NCBI GenBank assembly: GCA_947564305.1
Contig: CANOBT010000293.1
Span: 1 to 5,338 of the forward strand
Direction of reading: 5' to 3'
Source: an uncultured Lachnospiraceae bacterium
GTDB taxonomy: Bacteria > Bacillota_A > Clostridia > Lachnospirales > Lachnospiraceae
DNA length: 5,338 nt
Positions 1 through 5,338 of the stretch are shown here, one piece after another (position 1 is the first letter of the stretch; the number at the start of each line of letters is the position of its first letter). A program made the position numbers and the translations under genes. The notes beneath the pieces are model-generated. The model was not told the DNA's origin, searched no databases, and saw only the letters and a list, made by a program, of their open reading frames with translations.

Positions 1-46
1 TTGAGTAAAATTGATGGTAAATTAGTGTCAAGTATTTTTAGACAAA
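1..46. other. AT-rich flank downstream of the primase-helicase gene, possible IS edge
   Basis: No gene is visible. Reading away from the primase-helicase stop on the minus strand, the DNA holds TGTCTAAAAATACTTGACAC, in which a short TGTC is mirrored by GACA and a TTGACA -35-like hexamer appears. This loosely recalls ends of IS3-family elements, but only 46 bases are present and no transposase can be seen. It does not form a convincing intrinsic terminator. Confidence 0.2.
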
Positions 47-3004
47 TCATTCTTTTTTCCCTTTTACCAATGCGATTTCCAGCAGTTCCTCTGCAACCTG
101 AAAAGATCTGATCCGCATCAGATTATCCCATGCATCTTCCCTTCCAAGTAAATTCATTCCGCCATGCCATACAAGTTCATCGTCTATAACAGCAAAGTGT
201 TCCGCCACTTCATCCCTTACAATGACATAAATGCCGTTTTCCCGCATTTCTTTCATCAACCCCTGATAGAACTCCGGGCTGCCATAAGATATATTCTGCG
301 GCTCTGTTGTAATAACTGTTACCGATACCCCGGCTTCCTGCCTTGGTTTTACAAGATAGATAAACCGCGCCACCTTATCCTGTGTAAGTTCTGGACTGGA
401 TACGATGATTTTCTTCCCTGCCTCCACAATATCCCTCTCAAATATATCCATATAATTCCCGGAATCATAGATGGAATTGACTGACTGTTTCGTAAGAATA
501 TTGTTTGTTATCACCTGAAACCCTGTTCGCTTATAAGTACGCAGTCTCTTTGCATACATATTGTCTAAAATACGGATATGGGAATCTATATAGTCATACA
601 CAATAACCTCTTCTTTTCCTGTATAGTCACGATTTAACCTTCCAATGTACTGCTCAAGCCTGCCTGAAAAAGATACCGGCGCTGCCAACATCAATGTATC
701 CAGCCTCGGATAATCAAACCCCTCTCCAATCTTCTGCCCCGTTGCTACCAAAATCAGACTTTTGTTACCTGGCACCTCTTTTAACCTTCTTCTCACATCC
801 AAATTTTCTTTATCACTGTTATCACCATATAAGAGAAATACATAATCTGCGTCTTTCTGTAAATGATCATACAGATATTTTGCCTGCTCCTTATATTTTG
901 TCAGAATGACAGGCGTTCTTCCTTCTTTTACGCATTTTCTCGTATCATCAAGAATCATATCATTCCTTGCAGCATTGGAGTTGATTAAAGAATATGCTCC
1001 ATTGATGTCACCTTTGCTCTCTTCCGTATCAACCACCCTTGTATACCGTGGATATACATAATGTCCAATCCCCTGCTGCGCCGCCCGTTCTTTTGCAGTG
1101 TAGCTGTGTCTGACCGGCCCAATGAGCATATAAATAATCTTCTCCAATTCATCCCCTCTTTTCGGGGTTGCCGATACCCCATAAACATACCGGGCATTCA
1201 CCTTCTTCATGACTTCAACAGACGTATTGGAACCGCAATGATGGCACTCATCCATCAGAACCATTCCATAGGAATTGATGAGCTCATTGAATTTCCCTTT
1301 ACTGTAAATGGATCCCACCATAGCCACATCAATTAGACCTGTCAGGGTATTCTTACTGCCATGTAAAATACCGACAGCACTGTTCCTGCGCTTTTCCCTG
1401 CCGCCCTTCGTTTTATAAATCGGCGGCTCCTCGTCTATGTCCAAAAATTTATTTAATTCCTCCACCCACTGCTCCAGCAAATCTTTGCTGTGAAGCAGAA
1501 TAAGCGTATTTACTTTCCTCTGGGCAATAAGATAACTGCATACTACTGTTTTTCCGAATGCAGTGGCCGCACTGAGAACGCCACAGTCAAATGCAAGTAA
1601 GCGCTGTGCCGCCAAATCCTGCTGTGTCTTCAAATCTCCCTTAAAAGAAACTCTAATCGGTCTTCCCTTTTCTCTATGGTCTGTCACCTCATATTCAATG
1701 CCAGCTTCTTTACAGGATGCAATCAGATTATCATACAGGCCCCTGGGAATGCAAATGTAGCCTTCCGTATCCTTTCCCATATACACAGCGCTGAAATTAT
1801 AATAATTGGAATATCCAAGCCTTTTGTTCTTGTAAAACACAGGATTGTCAAAGGCGGCCATACTTCTGACCTGATTTTGTAACCGCGGCATTAAATTTAA
1901 CGTATCTACATAAATACCGTCTCCAAGAATAATATGCATCTTCCCAACAACGTCTGATTTTACAAAACCATCTTTTTTCTTCCAAGGCTTTGGACGACTC
2001 CGGTCATTCAGAGAAACCGGCACACCAGCCTTTTCGGCAAGTTCTGTCTGCCATTTTGCCATATATTTTTCTATATCTTCTACCGAAAGCTTTTTCGTAT
2101 GGTTCAATAAAATATCCCACTGATCCGGATAAGCATTCCAGTTTTTATCTACGAAAGCGCTGTTTCCATTTTTCAGTGCCTGTCCCTGTAATGGCAGTGC
2201 AATCAAATTTCCTATGCTGCTTGCAACATCCTGGGACGGATACATTCGGTCATAATAGTGAAACGATTTCAGATTGATGGAAGACGAGCCTTTATCAAGC
2301 AAAAGAAAGCCGAAATTCCTTGCCAAGGATGCCGCTATTGGTTTCCTGAAAAAAATCCATACATGCGCTCCTCTGCCGGATCTTGACCTTTCTACCAACG
2401 GCGATATCCCATTGCGTTCACAGATAAGCCTTAATGCATCAACTTCGTCATGCCATTCATCATCCGTATTGGCAAAATCTGCACTTTCGGCGCCTTTTTC
2501 ATGATTATCAAAATCAAATACAAGAAACCGGCATGTGCCATCTGCAAGCAGTGGATATATGCCTAATACATCTGCGCCATCTTCCTTATATCCGAGAAGA
2601 TGCTCCATAATTTTTTTCGGTTCGAGTTTTGTCCATTCCGTGTGCTCACAGGCTTCACAGTTGATTTTTTCACCACGCTGTTTCGGGCATATCCGATTGT
2701 TCCATCTATGATTGCACTGCGGAAAATACCCGCCTTTGGTTCCTCTCTTGGCATAAACATCCGTTCTTCCCCAAAACATTGCGAAATATTTATTTACCAT
2801 ATCTCCCGTAATATATTTAGATAGAATACGTCCACCCTGATCCGGATCATATTCCTCGGCAGTCTCAATTTTCTCTTCGAATACATGCTCCGGCTCATAA
2901 GCAATGTTTGCCTTGTCCAATTGCGCTTTCAATTTTCTGTTTTCATCCTGAAGGCTCCGAACCAATCTTCGAAGAGAATCCAGATTATATGCTTCTATAT
3001 TCAT
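47..3004 (-). CDS. TOTE-type archaeo-eukaryotic primase / SF2 helicase / PLD-like protein (985 aa)
   Basis: Predicted cytoplasmic DNA-processing protein combining a primase-polymerase fold with an ATP-driven helicase. Domains in order: coiled coil at about residues 8-32; a Cys4 zinc-like site (C97, C106, C116, C119); an AEP domain at about 130-300 with the metal-binding pair D164-F-D166, the SGRGAHVW motif at 209-216 (H214), and D286 in FVDKNW as a possible third acidic residue. The SF2 helicase spans about 460-830: Walker A ATAFGKT (480-486, K485), DECH (585-588), SAT (611-613), motif V around GEGFDYP (760-766) and QYIGRLNR (785-792). A PLD-like domain at about 840-985 ends in GGMN (948-951), but its HxK positions are A934 and H936, so nuclease activity is doubtful. 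This architecture matches the TOTE-conflict-system AEP family. The ATG at 3004 follows a modest GGTGG four bases upstream, and an in-frame TAA immediately precedes it. The gene lies 107 bp downstream of the ATPase-nuclease gene with no terminator seen between them. Family assignment is firm; the biological role is inferred. Confidence 0.93.
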   Translation of the reverse strand: MNIEAYNLDSLRRLVRSLQDENRKLKAQLDKANIAYEPEHVFEEKIETAEEYDPDQGGRILSKYITGDMVNKYFAMFWGRTDVYAKRGTKGGYFPQCNHRWNNRICPKQRGEKINCEACEHTEWTKLEPKKIMEHLLGYKEDGADVLGIYPLLADGTCRFLVFDFDNHEKGAESADFANTDDEWHDEVDALRLICERNGISPLVERSRSGRGAHVWIFFRKPIAASLARNFGFLLLDKGSSSINLKSFHYYDRMYPSQDVASSIGNLIALPLQGQALKNGNSAFVDKNWNAYPDQWDILLNHTKKLSVEDIEKYMAKWQTELAEKAGVPVSLNDRSRPKPWKKKDGFVKSDVVGKMHIILGDGIYVDTLNLMPRLQNQVRSMAAFDNPVFYKNKRLGYSNYYNFSAVYMGKDTEGYICIPRGLYDNLIASCKEAGIEYEVTDHREKGRPIRVSFKGDLKTQQDLAAQRLLAFDCGVLSAATAFGKTVVCSYLIAQRKVNTLILLHSKDLLEQWVEELNKFLDIDEEPPIYKTKGGREKRRNSAVGILHGSKNTLTGLIDVAMVGSIYSKGKFNELINSYGMVLMDECHHCGSNTSVEVMKKVNARYVYGVSATPKRGDELEKIIYMLIGPVRHSYTAKERAAQQGIGHYVYPRYTRVVDTEESKGDINGAYSLINSNAARNDMILDDTRKCVKEGRTPVILTKYKEQAKYLYDHLQKDADYVFLLYGDNSDKENLDVRRRLKEVPGNKSLILVATGQKIGEGFDYPRLDTLMLAAPVSFSGRLEQYIGRLNRDYTGKEEVIVYDYIDSHIRILDNMYAKRLRTYKRTGFQVITNNILTKQSVNSIYDSGNYMDIFERDIVEAGKKIIVSSPELTQDKVARFIYLVKPRQEAGVSVTVITTEPQNISYGSPEFYQGLMKEMRENGIYVIVRDEVAEHFAVIDDELVWHGGMNLLGREDAWDNLMRIRSFQVAEELLEIALVKGKKE

Positions 3005-3075
3005 TTATCCACCATATGCTCTGCTGTTATTTCATGTCTCACGTGCATTTTTAATGCTTGACGTTGTCTGCCCAA
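3001..3075 (-). CDS. Possible leader peptide or remnant C-terminus overlapping the primase-helicase start
   Basis: A short open frame ends at TGA 3003-3001 and overlaps the ATG of the primase-helicase gene by ATGA. The frame is open back to a TAA at 3102-3100, giving 32 sense codons. A TTG at 3075 preceded by AGAGAGG six bases upstream could start a 24-residue basic peptide (beginning MGRQRQALK, ending EHMVDK). An ATG at 3048 is the other candidate, without a good ribosome site. The frame is less AT-rich than the gene just upstream and resembles the gene below in base use. It could be a translational-coupling leader, the surviving end of an older upstream gene, or chance. I do not recognise the peptide. 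Confidence 0.3.
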   Translation of the reverse strand: MGRQRQALKMHVRHEITAEHMVDK

Positions 3076-3111
3076 ACCAATCCTCTCTAAATCCGTTCGT
3101 TATTCTTTTAT

Positions 3112-4824
3112 TTAAACAATAGCTATCTCCGTTCTTGGAGCAAACTCTATATTCAATTTTTCTTTCAAATAGTATTTTAAAACAAACACTTCTATCTTAC
3201 GCTCACTCCTTAACGAATCTAAATAATAACGTGTATAGTCATTTCCGTTTTCAGGGGGAATAACTTTTAAGGTTCTTCTCTGATTTGCAATATCTTTAAC
3301 CTCTTCATTGCTACGTAATTCATTCAAATTGATGTCCCAACAAACTATACTATGTATATTTTCAAAGGAATGATTAAAATTTTTATTCAAATAATTCTTA
3401 AATTCTACATAATACATTTTGGAGGTTTTTACGGGCATATTATCCTGCCCTTTGACAATGACATCTATTCCTGTATGTGTATCATAATCAATAATAGTAA
3501 AAGGGAAAAGTGATTCATCGTAGCTGCTTAATTGCATAAAAATTGAAAACACTCCATTTTCTTGTTGTGGCTCCACTAAATTAATTCCATTAAACTGAGC
3601 CACTTTTGCACGGTTTACTTTATCCATTCTACGTTTAAAATCTCTTTTTTCCTTTTCAACGGTATTATAAGCCCCTGCTTCTGATTCCAGCCATTCTAGT
3701 TCTCCCCAATCATCACTTTGAATAATGCCGTCATATATTTCTCTTACAGCTTCTCGTAAATCTTGTTGTATCTCTGATGGTGTATTTTCAAAAGAACCTC
3801 TATTAGCAGTCAATCGTAGTCCTTGGCAATTTATAAATGCATGTAATTTTGTATATTCTGTTCCTTTTGAAGTAATCCACTCATTTACACGCTTTATCGG
3901 CATAAAATCTTTACAAACCCAAATTCCATACCTGTCTTGTATTGTGTATGACCCTTCGGGCGCAGTATATCCACTACGCCGAATCATAGGATTATATTCA
4001 TATTTTACTTTCGTTCCCTCAACATAAAAAACCGCCTGATATTTTATTTCAGGAAGATTCTTCAAGCTCCCTGTTTTTACAATCTTCTTGCAATACCATT
4101 TAGGCGCATCTACCATATGTTCATCAAATAATTCGGCAACCTTTTTACTTTCATTAGGAAAAACATGTCCATAGCTCAATTCCTCAAAATCATCTTGATC
4201 CACACCCTTAAACTTTAATTTTACATCCTTGTTTTTCTCAATACCAAATGCAGCTTCAACTGATCCCATTTTCGTAAACCAAAGGATATAATCTTTTAAT
4301 TGCTCGTGAGTAAATTTATCTCTGCGATCATTATTATATCCATATATGCAAATTTTTGTTCCTGATCTTTCACCTTCCACTTGCTCAACCTCAACATCTA
4401 CCTGTGGTATATGCTGATTAAATAATTCCCGTTTGGGTTGTTTCATAACTGCATGATATCTTATTTCATTTTTTATAGTGATTACATCTATTTTTCTGCT
4501 GTTAAAATATACTTTTGTTCCGTGCCCTTTTTCACCAATTGCATCAGCATCATACCGATTTAACGAGTTCCCCAAATCAAAAAAAGATTTCAGCCCTTCC
4601 TTATCCATTCCTTTTCCATCATCAGCTATCTCAATCTTTAAAATTCTCTCTCCACATTCTAAAACAACGCTAAAATCAATAACAACATTTTTTGCCTGTG
4701 CATCAAATGCATTGCTAATAGCTTCTCTTACCAGATCCAATGAATTAGAAAAATCTTGGGATATTTCTATAAATTCTTGAGCACTATTTACCTCCGGATT
4801 TATCGTAAACGAATTCTCCTTCAT
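3112..4824 (-). CDS. MORC/MutL-like GHKL ATPase with C-terminal PD-(D/E)XK nuclease domain (570 aa)
   Basis: Predicted ATP-dependent, dimerising DNA-clamp type ATPase joined to a nuclease-like domain. Numbering here is from an upstream ATG at 4854, giving 580 residues. The GHKL ATPase occupies about 20-180: N-box E44, N48, D51; G1 DDGKGMD (78-84); G2 GEKGHGTK (107-114); and SGTKI (164-168) as the last ATP-site strand. Residues about 200-360 fit an S5-like transducer. Residues about 435-510 carry GID (D464), then VEFK (E484, K486), then HSIVCWDI, which fits a D...ExK endonuclease core. This is the layout described for prokaryotic MORC-like ATPases in restriction-like loci. The start at 4824 (residue 11) is preferred because AAGGAG lies ten bases upstream, whereas the ATG at 4854 has no ribosome site and a very short leader. 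The gene is more AT-rich than the primase-helicase gene downstream, suggesting a separate origin. The ATPase call is firm, the nuclease call good, and the target unknown. Confidence 0.88.
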   Translation of the reverse strand: MKENSFTINPEVNSAQEFIEISQDFSNSLDLVREAISNAFDAQAKNVVIDFSVVLECGERILKIEIADDGKGMDKEGLKSFFDLGNSLNRYDADAIGEKGHGTKVYFNSRKIDVITIKNEIRYHAVMKQPKRELFNQHIPQVDVEVEQVEGERSGTKICIYGYNNDRRDKFTHEQLKDYILWFTKMGSVEAAFGIEKNKDVKLKFKGVDQDDFEELSYGHVFPNESKKVAELFDEHMVDAPKWYCKKIVKTGSLKNLPEIKYQAVFYVEGTKVKYEYNPMIRRSGYTAPEGSYTIQDRYGIWVCKDFMPIKRVNEWITSKGTEYTKLHAFINCQGLRLTANRGSFENTPSEIQQDLREAVREIYDGIIQSDDWGELEWLESEAGAYNTVEKEKRDFKRRMDKVNRAKVAQFNGINLVEPQQENGVFSIFMQLSSYDESLFPFTIIDYDTHTGIDVIVKGQDNMPVKTSKMYYVEFKNYLNKNFNHSFENIHSIVCWDINLNELRSNEEVKDIANQRRTLKVIPPENGNDYTRYYLDSLRSERKIEVFVLKYYLKEKLNIEFAPRTEIAIV

Positions 4825-4834
4825 ACCAGCATAT

Positions 4835-4840
4835 CTCCTT
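4835..4840 (-). promoter_or_regulatory. Ribosome binding site that sets the ATPase-nuclease start
   Basis: The minus strand reads AAGGAG here, ten bases before the ATG at 4824. It lies inside the extra ten codons that would be gained by starting at 4854. Nothing resembling a ribosome site precedes 4854. This favours the 570-residue form, although the spacing is slightly long. Confidence 0.65.
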
Positions 4841-4875
4841 CTTCTGTATATCATTCTGTATTTTGATTAAATATG

Positions 4876-4904
4876 TATATATGTTAAGATTTATTTTACT
4901 ACAA
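4876..4904 (-). promoter_or_regulatory. Candidate sigma-70/SigA promoter for the ATPase-nuclease gene
   Basis: On the minus strand a -35-like TTGTAG (4904-4899) is separated by 17 bases from a -10-like TATATA (4881-4876). This predicts a transcript start near 4869 and a leader of about 45 bases before the ATG at 4824. The DNA is very AT-rich, so such matches arise by chance, but position and spacing are right. A perfect TATAAT at 4981-4976 is a second candidate but has no convincing -35. Because no terminator is visible after the ATPase gene, the promoter may serve the primase-helicase gene too. Confidence 0.45.
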
Positions 4905-4986
4905 ATTCTTCCTTCCGTCATCACCTATAAAAAGACATTCCCCATTCTTCCTTGTTAAGTGCAATATTACTAAATATTATATTCTC

Positions 4987-5023
4987 AAATAAATTAGGGA
5001 AACAGCCCACCTTGCCATTTCCC
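4987..5023 (-). terminator. Probable intrinsic terminator of the Rpn-like gene
   Basis: In the minus-strand RNA a ten-base-pair stem forms between GGGAAAUGGC (5023-5014) and GCUGUUUCCC (5006-4997), with a seven-base loop and two adjacent G-U wobbles. It is followed by the U-rich UAAUUUAUUU. It begins 33 bases after the stop of the Rpn-like gene. On the plus strand the two wobbles become A-C mismatches, so the stem favours minus-strand transcription. The U tract is interrupted, so termination may be partial. Confidence 0.6.
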
Positions 5024-5056
5024 CAGTTTTAATCTTAATGATAATATCTACACTTT

Positions 5057-5338
5057 TTACACTGTCTGAAACTCTGCAAGCAGCTCTACCTCTGCAATAT
5101 TAAGCCCAGAATATTTTGCAATCTTATCAATCGGTAACTCTCCATCCTGCAACATTCTAAGAGCAGTTTCCTTTTTAGCTTGGTTCCTGCCTTCATCTTT
5201 TCCTCTGTTCAAAATCGTCCTCGCTTCTGTCTCAAGTAACGCTCCACTCATCATTCCACCTATTCCTTTCTGCACATTCTCATACTTCTGTGCAATTTCT
5301 CTGATCACATCACCAGAAAGTTCTATAATAGTACGTTT
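5057..5338 (-). CDS. Rpn / PD-(D/E)XK nuclease-family transposase-like protein, C-terminal part (5' end outside window)
   Basis: The frame is open to the window edge, so only the last 93 residues are visible. The apparent start at 5308 is a GTG (valine) codon in mid-protein: ten further sense codons lie upstream, with no stop and no ribosome site. The visible part has a charged linker (EARTILNRGKDEGRNQAKKE) followed by a small helical end (ALRMLQDGELPIDKIAKYSGL, then NIAEVELLAE). This charged stretch plus a 'KIAKYSGL'-type tail is characteristic of Firmicute Rpn proteins, which carry an N-terminal PD-(D/E)XK nuclease domain and promote RecA-independent recombination. The catalytic part is off the window, so activity cannot be judged. 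The gene has its own hairpin terminator and is probably not in one operon with the genes below. Such genes are often multicopy and found near mobile DNA. Confidence 0.75.
   Translation of the reverse strand, partial: KRTIIELSGDVIREIAQKYENVQKGIGGMMSGALLETEARTILNRGKDEGRNQAKKETALRMLQDGELPIDKIAKYSGLNIAEVELLAEFQTV

Larger units (their letters stand above)
4855..5056. other. AT-rich intergenic region between the Rpn-like and ATPase-nuclease genes
   Basis: About 200 bases with no credible gene. It holds the hairpin terminator near the Rpn-like gene and the promoter candidates nearer the ATPase gene. A minus-strand frame starting inside it has no properly spaced ribosome site and runs into the ATPase gene out of frame, so it is not called. 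Confidence 0.6.

Noticed and set aside
164..484. Plus-strand open frame of about 100 codons
   Set aside because: It lies antisense within the PLD-domain end of the primase-helicase gene, has no recognisable domain, and is explained as a shadow of that gene.
1990..2504. Two adjacent plus-strand frames opposite the primase domain
   Set aside because: They are antisense to a region with clear AEP motifs; their composition and lack of domains mark them as shadows.
3039..3060. Small GCATT-TTT-AATGC hairpin in the spacer before the primase-helicase gene
   Set aside because: The stem is only five A/T-rich pairs with no T tract in either direction, so it is not a credible terminator.
3725..4780. 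Plus-strand frames of 100 codons opposite the ATPase-nuclease gene
   Set aside because: Both are antisense to conserved ATPase or transducer segments and match no family I know.
4801..4950. Minus-strand frame of about 44 codons starting near 4940 and overlapping the start of the ATPase gene
   Set aside because: The AGGTG before its ATG has no spacing, the frame runs through the candidate promoter, and its product is low-complexity Ile/Lys/Asn-rich sequence.
1..5338. CRISPR array, tRNA, rRNA, riboswitch or long repeats
   Set aside because: No regularly spaced repeats, no tRNA-like clover-leaf and no conserved rRNA stretch were seen on either strand.

Overview
The window suggests a low-GC Firmicute, most likely a gut Clostridium-group or Lachnospiraceae bacterium. 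This rests on the AT-rich intergenic DNA, the A+G-rich ribosome binding sites, and protein families I recognise mainly from that group. No rRNA, tRNA or housekeeping gene is present to confirm it. All convincing genes lie on the minus strand, so transcription runs from high to low coordinates.

Layout in transcription order. (1) 5338-5057: the last 93 residues of a protein cut by the window edge, with the tail typical of Rpn / PD-(D/E)XK nuclease-family transposase proteins. A hairpin at about 5023-4987 probably terminates its transcript. (2) About 4990-4825: an AT-rich gap holding a plausible promoter and a good ribosome binding site for the next gene. (3) 4824-3112: a GHKL (Hsp90/MutL/MORC-type) ATPase with a C-terminal PD-(D/E)XK nuclease-like domain. 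(4) 3111-3005: a 107-bp spacer holding a short open frame that overlaps the next start by ATGA. (5) 3004-47: a 985-residue protein with an N-terminal coiled coil, a Cys4 zinc site, an archaeo-eukaryotic primase (AEP) domain of the TOTE type, an SF2 helicase and a phospholipase D-like C-terminus. (6) 46-1: an AT-rich end with no gene, possibly the edge of an insertion sequence.

The central observation is the co-directional pair of a MORC-like ATPase-nuclease and a TOTE-type primase-helicase. Both families have been linked by comparative genomics to restriction-like or mobile-element conflict systems. Together they carry an ATP-driven clamp-like module, a putative DNA-cutting site, a DNA translocase and a primer-making polymerase fold, which suggests a DNA-targeting defence or element-maintenance island. 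That joint function is inference. The ATPase gene is visibly more AT-rich than the primase-helicase gene, so the two may have been brought together by separate transfers. The PLD-like domain of the primase-helicase has lost its catalytic histidine and lysine, so the only clearly intact nuclease motif in the complete genes is in the MORC-like protein.
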